Positions 1 through 11,133 of a stretch of 64,000 nt of DNA are shown here, piece by piece (the first letter of the stretch is position 1; every line of letters starts with the position of its first letter). This stretch comes from Gautieria morchelliformis (lineage: Eukaryota; Basidiomycota; Agaricomycetes; Gomphales; Gomphaceae), in NCBI GenBank assembly GCA_015179125.1, contig WHVA01000027.1, forward strand, positions 401,046 through 465,045, written 5' to 3'. A model generated the notes under the pieces. That model saw only the letters and a list, made by a program, of their open reading frames with translations. It was not told the origin of the DNA and made no database searches. Made by a program: the position numbers and the translations under genes.

Positions 1-1
1 A

Positions 2-1315
2 ATACGATGGGAAACTTTCCGCATCATCCTAGCTATCGGCGCGGTGTACGGCCTTGCAATCCGTCAATTCGACGTAAAATCAGCGTATTTACACGGAGTC
101 ATGCAAGAAGATGTATGGGTCGAGCAACCAGAAGGGTTTAGAGTACCGGGGAAGGAACACTTACCAGTGAGACTGAAGAAAGCCCTTTATGGAACGAAGC
201 AAGGCGGAAATCAATGGAGGAAGACCCTCGAAGAGTTTATGAAGACGCTCGAATGGACCTGCTCAGAGCACGATCAAGCGTTATTCTTCAAAACGTGGGA
301 TGATGGATCATGGGCCATCGTTGGATTCTGGGTCGACGACGCTACATCAGTAGGTCACGAAAATCGACTCATGGGGCTTGAAGACGCGTTCAGCAATCGA
401 TTCGGCATGTCCGGTCAGGGAGACGCACATTGGATCCTTGGGACAGCCATAACTCGTAATGCTAAGTCTCATTCTATCCATATCTCGCAAGAAAGTTATA
501 TTGAGGACATAGCGGTGAAATTCAAAGTACAGAATACAAAACCACCCAAAATTCCCATTCCCCTCGGCATCGACTTCTCCGCGATCGCGAACGATGACGA
601 ACAAACGAAGGATTTCCCCTATCGAGAACTTATAGGCAGCTTAATGTTCGCTGCCACTGTGTCGCGCCCTGACATAGCACATGCTACCAATAAATTGGCG
701 CGATACTCGTCAAATCCTAGCCAAACTCATTGGAATCTGGCTAAGCGAATCCTTCAATATGTATATCACACTCGCGACCGAATCTTAACACTCGGTGGAG
801 AAAATTTCACTTTATGTGCGTACTCAGATGCAGATTTTGCTGGAGATTCCGAGGACAGGAAATCGACGAGCGGAAACGCTCTATTTTTGGGTAAAGGTGC
901 CGTTTCGTGGTCCTCAAAGAAACAGAACATTGTTGCTCTGTCCTCTACAGAATCGGAATACATCGCACTATCCGAAGCTGCGCGTGAGATACTATGGACA
1001 CGTCGACTTCTTCAAGAATTGCGTTTTACACTAGACGAACCCACCATCATCTACGAGGACAACCAGGGAACCATCGCGTTTGCTAACCACCAAAAGCCAT
1101 TACGTCGGATGAAGCACATTGACGTCAAGTACCATTTTATTAGGCAGCAAATTACCGACGGTACAATCCAACTGAAATACAAGCCATCCTCCAACATGAC
1201 CGTGGACATTTTTACGAAATTCCTTTCCCCATCCACCTTCGACCTTCATTCCAAATCACTCGGCCTCTCTACTGCAACGCTCGAGGGGGAGTGTAGGATG
1301 TCGAGCGTCTTGTAG
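2..1315 (+). CDS. Ty1/copia reverse transcriptase-RNase H, 3' part
   Basis: This is the C-terminal part of a copia polyprotein and copies element RNA into DNA inside virus-like particles. The frame is already open at the window edge, so the 5' part lies outside. The start matches the copia RT core (FDVKSAYLHG), followed by KKALYGTKQ. The RT active site reads FWVDDATS where copia usually has YVDD with Y or F first, so both Asp are kept. RNase H follows, with YSDADFAGD, SSTESEYIAL, the EDNQGTIAFA block and MKHIDVKYHFIR. The last codons (GECRMSSVL) run into the LTR, as is usual for copia. No internal stop was seen in about 437 codons, which makes it one of the better preserved retroelement frames here. 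Confidence 0.93.
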   Translation: MRWETFRIILAIGAVYGLAIRQFDVKSAYLHGVMQEDVWVEQPEGFRVPGKEHLPVRLKKALYGTKQGGNQWRKTLEEFMKTLEWTCSEHDQALFFKTWDDGSWAIVGFWVDDATSVGHENRLMGLEDAFSNRFGMSGQGDAHWILGTAITRNAKSHSIHISQESYIEDIAVKFKVQNTKPPKIPIPLGIDFSAIANDDEQTKDFPYRELIGSLMFAATVSRPDIAHATNKLARYSSNPSQTHWNLAKRILQYVYHTRDRILTLGGENFTLCAYSDADFAGDSEDRKSTSGNALFLGKGAVSWSSKKQNIVALSSTESEYIALSEAAREILWTRRLLQELRFTLDEPTIIYEDNQGTIAFANHQKPLRRMKHIDVKYHFIRQQITDGTIQLKYKPSSNMTVDIFTKFLSPSTFDLHSKSLGLSTATLEGECRMSSVL

Positions 1316-1574
1316 CTCGGCATGACCCGGGAAGGTGGAACAATTGGTCTGTGCTCGACCCCCTTTCAATCTGAGACACGCGTATTTGTATGAGCGTATG
1401 TACAATAGTGTAGTCTTCCCAGTGTGTTTTCGCTGCCACTGGGAACTTACATTTGTCTTTAGAAATGGTAGAACATGACTTTTATGTCGCCCTTTTATAA
1501 GGGAAGGACAGTATGAAGGAGCGCTCGCCACCTATGGCCGATGGTCCGTACAACCGAGTTATAGACGCTTCACA
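1283..1574 (+). mobile_element. Polypurine tract and 3' LTR of the first copia element
   Basis: A purine run at 1283-1291 lies next to the RNase H stop codon. It is followed by a sequence that starts TGTAGGATGTCG at 1292 and ends in ACA at 1574, as expected for a copia 3' LTR of about 283 bp. The left LTR lies outside the window, so neither the 3' boundary nor a target duplication can be confirmed. The right boundary is therefore tentative. Confidence 0.6.
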
Positions 1575-2098
1575 TACTATAACGGTAATCCCGGTGCGCA
1601 GTGCGCACCGCCGCCCACCACCAGTTGACGCTGGTGGGCCATGCCAGCCGTGCGGTGCGCCGCTGATAAATAGCGCATATCGTTGACGAACGGCACTCGT
1701 TCCCGTTTCTACGCAATCTGACAGCGCCGCTCCGAGTCTTTATATAAAGGTACTCTCGGTCTGTGTGCTTTTGAGGCAGTTCTTTTCAAGCGAGAAGGAT
1801 TTTTCTTTTCTTTTTGGAATCCCTATCTGCTTTCAAGTTCTCCCATGTAGTCGCGCGTCCCCAACCCACGATGCTCCAGTCATCATCGCTTCCCTGGCAG
1901 GAGCGCAGGAAAGAACGTGTCAGGTACAGATTGCTCTGCCCCCGGGCCAAGCTCATCATCACCCAAGTATTTCAGCCTGATTATTCAATGTGAATATGCG
2001 TGATTCGCTTCTGTAACTGGATAAACCCTCGAAATATGCGATTACAGTAAGGCTTGCGGCGTGTACTCATAGTGCGCATGGATTTCGATTAACAAACA
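1575..2098 (-). repeat. Short internally deleted derivative of the KDZ element at 26.3-36.1 kb
   Basis: Read on the minus strand, this stretch equals the outer left end of the KDZ element (26295-26390) joined to its right-end region (35583-36000). The shared blocks are at 1998-2095 (against 26295-26390) and about 1660-1985 (against 35583-35910). The 9.2 kb in between is absent. One end carries the motif CGCACTATGAG also present at the KDZ ends. It is best read as a MITE-like deletion product of the same family. The reverse (KDZ genes inserted into a pre-existing repeat) is not excluded. A TATA-like stretch lies near 1740-1750. Confidence 0.6.
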
Positions 2099-2100
2099 TC

Positions 2101-2905
2101 GCAAAGTGCGTTGGGTCATTTGGATCGACTAGGAAAGGCTTGTCGGTGAACTGCGTGCGTAGCATTCTGTCTAGAATACGCCAGGCCGGTAGATGCGCGG
2201 TGAACGACCTGTCAGCTAACATGCGTGCGTGATGACAGTGCCATCAAGAGCGGCATCGGCGATCTTGTCGACAACCGATAACCAATTCTGGTACGCCTGC
2301 AGGAACGTGGCAGTGTGGAGCGCGTCCTCAGGAGGGAAGGAGTCATCTAGTGATTGTTTTCCAACACCATTGCCAAAAGGGATCTTCTTGGAGCACAAGT
2401 TGTTGTTGCTACAAATGCAATCAAGAGTGGCCATGGTGAGCATGGATAACACAATGTAAATGCTATTAAAGGCCAATTGCATAATGGCAGCAGGCATTTT
2501 GACTACATCCATTTGTAGCTTGTTACCAGCGGCAGTGTGGATGGTGTGCAAAGGAGGGAGAGCATCAAAGTCAACTGGCCGCAATTTAGTGTGGAGCATA
2601 TTGGCTAGTGCAGTGGATCCATCGCCGAGGCAATAAGGGCCTGCAGATCAATAGCCTCGAGAGGATTGTCACCGGGAGGATCAGTATGACTGTGAGGCAG
2701 GCCGGAGCCTTGCGTGGAGATTGAATCCGCAGGGCAAGCGAGCGGATGGGATGGAGTGGATGACGGTGGAGCGAAAGACGGACGGGCAACAACTTGCGTG
2801 GAAGCGCGTGTGTTGGCAGGCGTAGGAACGGACAGTGTAATGGAAGGGGTGACGGCCGTCGTAGGTGTCGCGAGTGTAATAGAGGAGCGACGACGCGACT
2901 ATTAA
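2101..2905 (-). pseudogene. Gag-like fungal transposon protein, degenerate
   Basis: Read on the minus strand from about 2900, this encodes a Pro/Ser/Thr-rich N-terminus, then a conserved block (EAIDLQALIASAMD near 2620-2660, LRPVDFDALPPLHTIH near 2540-2590), a YQNWLSVVDKIAD segment near 2270, and a C-terminal part with HCHHARMLADRSF, AWRILDRMLRTQF and KPFLVDPNDP near 2105-2240. I recognise this as a hypothetical family common near retroelements in Agaricomycetes, gag-like in character; its function is not known to me. At least two frameshifts (about 2610 and 2240) break it. It abuts the 5' end of the LINE. Confidence 0.5.
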
Positions 2906-3058
2906 GGAAATCCACTAAAAATTTTCTCATGCTTACCACAACAACGAAAATTTTCAAAACGCTTTCAACCACCCAAACCCGCTACAAAAAGGCACACAGA
3001 GCACTGCTAGCAAATACTAGTAATAGCTCTAACGTACCGAACAAAAGAAAAGGGGTCC

Positions 3059-4724
3059 ATGCCGCCCAGCACAGACCCCACGCCGCCCACGGCGTCACAA
3101 ACCCGAACGCGATCCAGCAACTAGCAGGGAATCAACAAGACCAGGGCCGAACTGCTGTCAGACCCGTACGCCGCGATACGCACAAAGGAAGCAGCCAGAA
3201 CCTTCATGGACAAAAACGGCTTTTTTGCCAAGGACGAGCCGTTGACCGCGGAGCTGCTCAGCCATGCGCTTCTCTCTATAGCTCATGGGATGTCGGGAAA
3301 GACACTACAGGAGGGAGCTAGAGCCATAGCCATCCTGATGCTGGAGGAGGCAGCAGGGAAATTAGGAGAAACGATAGCGCAGAAAGTGGACGAGACGCTG
3401 AAAGAAGCGGCGGGCAAGGTTGAAGAGGCGGCGGAGATGGCGTACAACTTAACAGAAGCGGCGCAAATGGCAGTCCAGGGGATAGTCAGGTGGATCGATG
3501 AAGCGCAAGGGAAGATCCAAAACTCAGGGAATGCCAGGGAGCAGGGCCCAGGAGGGATGACATGTAATCAAATTTTTAACCGCGACTGCGCTGAAAGGTA
3601 ATGTACCTCTCTCACATCCGAACACCCTGGCGAGAGCCAGAGCCAGAGAAAGACAACTACTGATAGATAAGGAAATGGGAGACGGGCAGAACACGCTCGC
3701 AAACCTCACAGAGCAAGAGCTGGTAGCTAAGGCCAACGAGGTGGTGGAGCAGCTCGAAATGCCCGACGAGCTCGAATACGGGTGCTTCATAGGAACCAAA
3801 AAACTGGCGAACGGAGGAATAGTGTTCGAGCTGCGTACCTCAGGAGCCGTGAAATGGCTACAAGAGCACAGGGGACAATTCCTGGGAAAATTCAGCGGAA
3901 CAGCAGTAATCAAGGATCGAGCAGTATCGGTAATCATCGAATATGCACCACTATCACACTCACCAGATGCTCTAGCAGAACTGAGAAAGATCGAACGCGA
4001 GTCTGGCTTACTGACAGACACCATCATCTCAACCAAGTGGATCAAACCGGCCCACAGGAGAACGGAAGGACAAAGATCCGCACACCTCATAGCCAAGTTC
4101 ACAACAACGGAGGCGGCCAACCTGAGCATAAGAGATGGGGTGATCATAGCGGAAAAAAGGGCATGGGCCAGAAGGATGAGAAGGGAGCCGAGGAGATGCC
4201 TAAAGTGTCAGAGGTACAACACAAGACATATAGCGGCGGAATGTAGCGGACCAGAGACATGCGGCACATGCGGGGGAGGTCACAGAACGGCGCAATGTGA
4301 AGAGACAGACCCAGCAAAGTTCAAATGTGTCAGCTGCGACAAGCACGGCCATGCGTCATGGGACCGCACGTGCCTGGTATTCGAGGCGACATGCCGAACA
4401 ATCAAGAGGGCAGACCCGGAGCACACGTACAAGTATTTCCCAAACGACAGCCCGTGGACATGGGAACAGCAGAGTACAGCAGAAGAGGAGGGAGCTGCGG
4501 ACGAAGTAATGAGAAGAGCGAGTGCACAGGGAAACCCGAGACAGCGCCACGAGGCAAACCAATGGCATCACAGAGGCGAGGGCGGAGGAAGGTGGCAGCA
4601 AGGCAGATACAACAGGGGCGGAAACCCACCCACAGGGCACCAGAATCAGGGGTGGGCGAACCAGCAAAGAAGGCAGAGAAGACTAGACGAGTACGGCATA
4701 AGGCCGGGCCAGGTAGAGGAGTGA
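3059..4724 (+). pseudogene. LINE ORF1, nucleic-acid-binding protein with CCHC knuckles
   Basis: ORF1 proteins coat the LINE RNA. The likely start is the ATG at 3059, giving MPPSTDPTPPT. An in-frame TAG at 3122 then interrupts it. An alanine-rich helical stretch (about 3320-3500; EEAAGK repeats) suggests a coiled coil. A frameshift near 3565 shifts the reading into the frame of the ATG at 3675, which stays open to 4724. The C-terminal half contains three Cys-rich knuckles: CLKCQRYNTRHIAAEC, CGTCGGGHRTAQC and CVSCDKHGHASWDRTC, typical of Tad-clade ORF1. The tail is Arg/Gln-rich. The TAG could derive from CAG by a C-to-T change. Confidence 0.8.
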
Positions 4725-4759
4725 CAACAAGATGAAGACACCTCCGACCTCTACCGTGG

Positions 4760-6755
4760 ATGAACGAAGAAAACAAGCACAGACAATAGTTGCGAGTTAG
4801 ACAACAGAACGTGAACAAGTCGCTCACAGCCACAGCAGATCTCCTAGCTGGCTGCCACCCAGAGAAGTTCGACATCATAGCCATACAGGAACCATACATT
4901 GATTTTTTGGGGAACGCTTGAGCCTTGCATCACTGGTACTGGATATACCCTGAAACACACTTCTGAGACAGCAGCAAAAGAACCAGGTCTATGATACTGA
5001 TCAACAAAGGCATCGCGACCAATGCGTGGGCAGCGATAGACGTGGGCACGCTGGACATCACGGCGGCGAAGATAAAAACAGAGACCGGTGTCGTGCTCAT
5101 ATGCAACATATACTGCGATTGCACACATTCTGACGCTATAAAATCATTACAGAAACACATGCGGGAAAGCGCCAGGGATGAGCGACTGCAGCAGGAGAAC
5201 GTCGAAGGGGTGATATGGCTGGGGGACTTTAACAGACATCATCCGATATGGGATGAGGAAAGGAATGCCCATCTATTCACTCGAAACAACTTGGATGAGG
5301 CACAGATACTGTTGAACGCCGCCGCCGATCACGACATGCAGATGGTGCTGCCGAGAGGAATACCCACGCTGAGAGCTATGTCACAGGAAACCTTACTCGC
5401 ACTGATAACGTATTCGTCTCCACAGACATGATACAGACCATACTGAGCTGCGACACAGTACCAGAGCAACAACCTGCAAAGAGCGACCACCTTCCTGTGG
5501 ACACGGTCATCGACATCTCCCCAGCCATAGTTACTTACGCACCAAGAGCAAACTTTAGGCAGGTAGACTGGGAAGATTTCAACAGAAATCTCCAAGAACG
5601 ACTCAGAGGTGGTGCAGCAGAAGCAGAACTGACCAGTGCGCAGGAGTTTGAACGGCAGCTCAGAACGGTCACGGCAGCCATAGCTCAGACGGTAGAGAAG
5701 ATAGTCCCCAAAACTAAGCCATCTCCATACATGAAGAGATGGTGGTCGGCTGAACTGACCTGTACCCGAACAGAAACCAGAAAAATCGGCAGGAAATCAT
5801 ACGCTCGGAGGGGAGACCCAACCGACACAGTCCACGATGACTACAGAGCTGCCAGGAACCAGTATGCAAACGCCATCGAGAAATCTAAACGAGAGCACTG
5901 GGTCGTGTTCCTGGAGGAAGTTGATATGAAAACAGTATGGACGGCACACAGGTACGCATCGGCAGACGCGTCTGACGGCGGTAGAGTGAGGATACCAACT
6001 CTCAGGGCGAGAAGAGAGGACAGGACAACATGCGTGGCTGTGACGAACGAACAAAAGACGGAAATTCTATATGACACCTTTCCAGAAGTGAGGATCAACG
6101 CGGAGGAAGTCCCAGCTGACTATGAGTACCTGGAACAAGCATTCGACTTCGAGCCCATCACAGATGCGCAGATAATGAGAGTGGTCGAAAAGCTCAACCC
6201 TTTTAAGGCCCCAGGGTCTAACAGTATCCCAAATGTTGTGATCAAGCATGGCATTAACGTGCTGCTCCCGTATCTAGGTCCGCTGTTTAGAGCCACCTTC
6301 AGCTTGGATACATATCCCAAAGAGTGGCGGGACTCGGTCACTAAAGTCCTGAGAAAGCCAGGCAAACCGGACTATATGGCGCCGGGAGCATATCGCCCTA
6401 TAGCCCTCCTCGACATGATAGGCAAGGTACTGTCGCCATGTGTAGCGGAGGACCTGGTGAAAATGACAGAAAAACATCAATTACTGCCCAGAAATCATTA
6501 TGGGTGCAGACCAGGGCGCACCACCACCGACGCATTACACCACATAGTGTCAGCCACCAAGGACGCGTGGATGAGAGGAAGGGTAATGGGAATACTTTTC
6601 CTGGATATCAAAGGTGCCTTCCCAAGTATAGTGCTGGATAGACTGATACACAATATGAGGTGGCGAGGAATACCTACGGAATACACAAATTGGATCCGCA
6701 GAATGGTAGAGGGCCGAGACACCGTGATAAGCTTCGACGACCACACGGCGCCGGC
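4760..6755 (+). pseudogene. LINE ORF2, AP endonuclease and reverse transcriptase
   Basis: ORF2 nicks the target DNA and primes reverse transcription there. The likely start is the ATG at 4760. The endonuclease has FDIIAIQEPY (catalytic Glu), WLGDFNRHHP with WD following, and SDHLPV near 5480. The RT begins with LNPFKAPGSNSIPN, then YRPIALLDMIGK, HYGCRPGRTT and LFLDIKGAFPSI (first catalytic Asp). The FADD-box region is lost beyond 6755. Lesions seen are TAG at 4787, TGA at 4919, TGA at 4964 and a one-base frameshift near 5390. Both TGA codons sit where Arg (CGA) is plausible. The final 28 bases of the open frame, up to 6783, belong to the inserted LTR. Confidence 0.85.
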
Positions 6756-7032
6756 TGTAGAGGACAGGAATTATAGGCAGTAGGTTTGGACTTGGTGCTC
6801 AAAAGAAGACTAGAAATTAATTCACTCTCTCAGTGAATTTAGTTGTCACTGTAAATATATTATACACTACCTAGAAATCAATTCACTACTGGATTTCTAG
6901 GTTAACAAATCGAAAAGAAACAAGACTAATTTACTTGTCTCTCTCAGTGAATTTAGTTGTCACTGAGAGAGGGGGGAAATGTGTCTCATGCGCATATACT
7001 ACTAGCCGGCGCTTTAGCGCCCCTGAGGCCAC
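6756..7032 (-). mobile_element. Copia LTR fragment (same family as 11134-11672)
   Basis: It starts TGTAGAGGACAGG exactly where the LINE coding sequence ends. It matches the copia 1 LTR at 11134 over about 260 bp, including two copies of the CTCTCAGTGAATTTAG motif. The match stops near 7017, just before the gypsy LTR at 7033, so the gypsy element appears to have inserted into this LTR. The remaining half of the LTR is not found downstream. Orientation is minus, as in copia 1. Confidence 0.8.
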
Positions 7033-7522
7033 TGTCAGGGGACACCCTGTTTTCCATTTCCAGTTCCGACACCACACCCAGTTCCGACTCCATTTCCGAC
7101 TCCGCTTCCGGTTCCGATTCCATCTCCGCCTCCGCTTTCGGAAATGATTTCGCTTCTGGGAGAACTTCCACCAGTTCTGTTCGCCTTGCCAGTTCCACTC
7201 CAATTTCCAACTTCCACTCTCGGAACAGTGTCGGAAATCAAGCGACTCGCGTAATAGGTGGCATCCAGGGTCGATCAAGGGTCAGGGTGGTCAGGGAGAT
7301 GCAGGGTTGATGGCGGGTGCCAAGTGTTGTCCCTGGCTGCGCAGCTTAGTATAATATGGGCTCGCTGACATTGGGGGTCCTTAGACTTTTCTCTTTGGAT
7401 TTCCCCTTGTCAGGTGAGAATCCCCTCTCTTGTATACTCTGTTCATTTATACATACTTTGGATTTCCCCTTGTCAGTTGTGTGGTAGTGTGATCTCCACA
7501 ACTAGCCAGGGTTGTCCTTACA
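7033..7522 (+). mobile_element. Gypsy 5' LTR (copy A)
   Basis: The boundaries are TGTCAGGGGACACC and CCTTACA, the same as in the LTRs at 21916, 31604 and (inverted) 49591. The first 200 bp are a degenerate TTCCGA repeat that happens to be open in several frames. Near 7385-7465 the motif CTTTGGATTTCCCCTTGTCAG occurs twice, about 63 bp apart. The LTR at 21916 has only one copy, so the family has two LTR length variants. Confidence 0.9.
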
Positions 7523-8885
7523 GCAGAAAAGTCTCTCCCCTAGAGGACCTGCGGTCGTACCGTGCGTTGCATTCGCCATAGGTGCGTTCGGAATCGGAGA
7601 CAGCGACTCGGAAATCGCAACCTCTTCCGCACACACAGCATATGACAGCCCCTCTTCTTACGTCAAGCTCCCAACCCCGGAAATCCTGTCCCATATTTCT
7701 CCTTCCGACATGGATCCAGATGATCGTCTTCGGAATATGGAGGAGGAATTGACGCGGAACTGGATGAAGACCGACGCGATTGAAACAGCCTTACAAGCGA
7801 TTTTGGCTAAGTTAGATATTCCACAAAGTGGTGGAAATGAAATGCTGGACGATCCGGATTTCGGAAAAGTGGAACTAGCGGAAGAGAGAAAGTCCGCGAA
7901 GTTAGCAAAGGTCAAACCCGCAACTCCAGCGGACTTTGATGGAGATCGGGAGAAGGGACGCGCATTCTTCAACACATGCAGCATCTACTTCGCAATCATC
8001 GGAGACCTCTTTCCGAATGACCAGGCTCGGATTCACTGGGCATTGTCCTTTTTCAAGTCGGACCGCGCAGCCCGTTTTGCAAACAAGGTGATCTGACATG
8101 AAGCAAAGGGCAAGGGGAACTACTTCCGGGACTGGGACACCTTCGAGAAAACATTTTCCGACCAGTTCTGCCCAAAAAACGAGCAGCTCACAGCCCTTAC
8201 GAAGCTCGAGGGGACCAGCTGGTACCAGGCCAAGGATCCAGTCGATGACTACATCAATCGCTTCCAGTAGCTCATCGACCTTGCGGAATATGACGACGAC
8301 AAGACAATCGTCATCAAATTCCGACGAGGACTTGATCCGACACTCCAGAACCAAGTTGCGCTGCTTGGGGATGGAGCTCCGGATTTTGATGACCCGGAAG
8401 GGTGGTACCAAGCTGCGCAGAGGGTGTCCCGGAACAGGGAGGCAAATGAGGCCTTCGTGGAGACGAGCTGGAACATGACACGCAGTTCCACTCGTCCTAC
8501 TCCGCCTGTGCCAAAACCCGGAAGCGCATTCACTCCCACACGGAAAATATTTCTGATGCTTGCTCCGCCTGCTCCCATTAGGAACCATAGTCCTCCTCCC
8601 TCGAAGAGTGGCCCTGCCCCGATGGATGTTGACCGCATGCGCGGAAAAGGCCAGGGAACTATCACCTGCTTCCGATGTCGACAACCAGGCCACTATGCTC
8701 GCGAGTGCCCCCAAGCCTTTGATATCCGGCTTATGACCACAGAGGAGAAACTCGAGCTCCTTCCAGAGTTCCTCGCGCTTGCGGACATAAGCGGAGTGCC
8801 CACCACGGAAGAGGTTTCCGAAAATGCAGAACATGGTCCACCGGAAGCGGAAGATGCGTCGGATTTTGTGACGTGCAGCGGGTGA
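7512..8885 (+). pseudogene. Gypsy gag (copy A)
   Basis: This is the capsid/nucleocapsid protein of the chromovirus. The frame is open from the LTR end. The best start is the ATG at 7710 (MDPDDRLRN). The capsid region includes ADFDGDREKGRAFF and HWALSFFKSDRAARF, and the knuckle CFRCRQPGHYAREC lies near 8665-8710. Two stops interrupt it: TGA at 8094 (shared with copy B at 17300) and TAG at 8268 (copy B has GAG). The C-terminus ends at 8885, where a second frame (-1 relative to gag) carrying the protease is already open. Confidence 0.85.
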
Positions 8886-9688
8886 GATGTGTGCCCCTGC
8901 TGCCTGTACATAACCAGTTTGCCTGTCTTGAAGTAGAGAATGAAAAGCCCCCACTCCCCTCTCTTCATGCAGACCCACCGGATAAAGTCACACAAAAGCC
9001 AAATCCGACACCCCATCCATCCCGCATCTGCCCTTGGGAGAGACACCTTCCAAAGCGCTATGTTGTTGCTGCCACCACTGGCCCCAAGTCACTAGTCATT
9101 AAGGTGGAGATCCAGACGGCAGATACAGTGGAAGTCAAACCCGGACCTGCCCTTGTCGATTGCGGGGCCACTGGTCAGTTTATGGACCGGGACTATGTGG
9201 AACGGAACTGACTGACCACGCGGAAGTTGCAACGTGCAATCCCGGTGTTCAATGTGGATGGAAGCCCCAATGAGGCAGGGTTCATCACGGAGATAGTAGA
9301 CACAATTCTCCGCTATGATGGACACTCAGAACGCACTTCCTTTGCAGTCACCAGCCTGGGGAAGCAGGACATCATCCTCGGGTTTACATGGCTTCAGGAG
9401 CACAACCCGGAGATCAATTGGCAGACTTGGAACATACTGATGAGTCGATGTCCAGCCAAGTGTCACATGTGCCGGTCGGAAGTGCGGAAGGAACGCCAGG
9501 AGCAGCGGAAGACCGAATGGCTCATACAGACATGTCCTTCTGGCCCCATCCACTGCTTGCAGAAGAAGACTCGGAAGTGGAATTTGACCCGGATCCCACT
9601 TCCAATTCCGATTCCGATTCCGACTCCGACGTCATCCGACTCAGCCCGGAAGACACCCTGGCGGAAGGGGAGCGTTTGCTGTACGTAA
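8873..9688 (+). pseudogene. Gypsy protease region (copy A)
   Basis: This aspartic protease releases the mature Gag and Pol proteins. The active-site segment is ALVDCGATGQFMDRDYV near 9150-9195 (D-C-G in place of the usual D-S/T-G), and a second conserved block is DIILGFTWLQEHNPEINW near 9370-9425. The frame is -1 relative to gag. A TGA at 9209 stops it. The homologous codon in copy B is CGA (18415-18417), a directly visible CGA/TGA difference. The RT continues in a further -1 frame from about 9390-9540. Confidence 0.8.
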
Positions 9689-11133
9689 ACCTTCCGCCGG
9701 AAGCGGAACACATCCGTGCCACCGGAAATATTTTGCAACGCCTTGCTGAAGCCTCCAAGAGGCATGATAGAGTGGAGGCGGAAATTCCGGAGTACCTGCG
9801 GGAGTTTGAGGACGTCTTTTCCAAGGAGTCGTTTGATGCCCTGCCTCCACGGAAGCTGTGGGACCATGCCATCGAGTTGGAGCCCGCGGGGCGGAAGGAG
9901 GTGCGGGTGCGCGGGTCCTCGTCGTTGAGCTCGTCTGGGTAGTAGGCGATGTCGAGACTTGTGCAGGATTACCGTTCCTTGAATGCGATCACGATCAAGA
10001 ACCGGTACCCCATTCCACTCATTTCCGAACTGATCACACAACTCCGCGGGGCGAGGTACTTCACTAAGGTGGATGTCCGCTGGGGCTTCAGTAATGTCTG
10101 GATCCGGGAGCGAGATGAGTGGAAGGCCGCATTCCGCACCAACCGAGGACTCTTTGAGCCACAGGTCATGTTCTTCGGCCTCACCAACAGTCCTGCCACA
10201 TTCCAGACGATGATGAACGACATTTTCCGTGACATGATAGCAGAAGGGGTTGTCTGTGTCTACCTCGATGACATCCTCATCTTCACAAAAACAATGTCCG
10301 AACATCGGGAAGTCATGCGGAGAGTGCTGGAACAGCTCCGGGAGTACAACCTGTGTCTCAAGCCGGAAAAGTGCGAATTTTAGTGGATGCAGATAGAGTA
10401 TCTTGGAGTGATTGTGTCGGAAGGAAAGGTGGAAATGGACCCAGTCAAAGTTTCCGGTGTGTCGGATTGGCCCGTGCCACGGAACAAAAAGGAGGTCCAG
10501 TCCTTCATTGGGTTTGTCAATTTCTACCGGCGGTTCGTCAAGGACTTCTCCTGCCACGCCCGTTCCCTCTTCAACCTCACCAAGAAGGAGGTTGGATGGC
10601 GGTGGGGAGAGCCGGAACAGGCCTCCTTTGACAAACTCAAGGAGCTGATCACTTCTGCCCCGGTCCTGATCTTTCCCGACGACTCTCGCCCTTATCGAGT
10701 CGAGGCGGATTCTTCCGACACAGCTACCGGAGTGGTCTTGTCACAACAGTCATCGGAAGATGGTGATGGGTGGCATCCGATTGCCTTCTTCTCTAAAAGC
10801 CTTAGTCCGGTTGAGCGGAACTATGAGATCCATGACAAGGAGATGCTGGCAATCATCCGAGCGCTGGAGGAGTGGCGACACTTCCTCGAGGGTGCTCTAT
10901 GCCATTTGAGATCTGGACAGACCACAAGAACCTCGAGTATTTCCGCATGTCTAAGAAGTTGAACCGACGACAAGCACGGTGGTCCCTACACCTGTCCCGG
11001 TTCGACTTCATGCTCCACCACTGGCCCGGCCGCACCATGGGCAAGCCCGATGCCCTATCCCGCCGTGTGGATCAATCCACACGGAAGCGGAAGTGGAGAC
11101 AACGCAGATATGACACTGCTCCGCCCAAGTCTC
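9388..11133 (+). pseudogene. Gypsy reverse transcriptase and partial RNase H (copy A)
   Basis: An acidic Ser/Asp repeat linker near 9600-9640 is followed by the pre-RT segment EFEDVFSKESFDALPP. About 45 expected residues just before LVQDYRSLNAITIKN are replaced by a short Ser-rich linker and two TAG codons (9940, 9943). The RT has YFTKVDVRWGFSNV, FFGLTNSPATFQ and the active site VYLDDILIF, then KPEKCEF, a TAG at 10381 and IEYLGVIVSEG. RNase H begins at YRVEADSSDTATG. A one-base deletion near 10902 shifts the frame compared with copy B. The copia LTR cuts it at 11133. Confidence 0.88.

Larger units (their letters stand above)
2906..6755 (+). mobile_element. Tad-like LINE (non-LTR retrotransposon), 3' truncated
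   Basis: The element has a short 5' leader (2906-3058), ORF1 with zinc knuckles (3059-4724) and ORF2 with endonuclease and RT (4760 onwards). This is the two-ORF layout of fungal Tad1/I-type LINEs. It ends abruptly inside the RT palm at 6755, where a copia LTR begins. The rest of the RT, any RNase H, the 3' UTR and the tail are missing. The cut is at the 3' side, so it reflects the later LTR insertion and loss rather than ordinary 5' truncation during reverse transcription. Confidence 0.85.
7033..11133 (+). mobile_element. Ty3/gypsy chromovirus, copy A (5' LTR to RNase H)
   Basis: The order is LTR (7033-7522), gag, protease and RT, with RNase H cut at 11133 by the LTR of copia 1. The missing part would have encoded integrase and chromodomain, as still present in copy B (17238-22332). 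The left flank is GCCAC, while the base run after the copy B 3' LTR is GATCC. These do not match, so the outer LTRs of A and B come from separate insertions and not from one interrupted element. Confidence 0.85.

Noticed and set aside
7033-7310. Ser-rich or Arg-rich open frames on both strands in all gypsy LTRs (also 21863-22123, 31558-31872, 49803-50288)
   Set aside because: They come from the TTCCGA-type repeat of the LTR, which lacks stops in several frames. Only the frame continuous with the integrase at 21916 is likely translated.
7902-8978. 358-codon minus-strand frame opposite gypsy gag
   Set aside because: It is antisense to gag with its CCHC knuckle; no protein motif of its own.
9463-10557. 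Long minus-strand open frame opposite gypsy RT (and 19035-19763)
   Set aside because: It is the antisense of a conserved RT; the same antisense frame appears in both copies because the sense strand is conserved. No domain on the minus strand.
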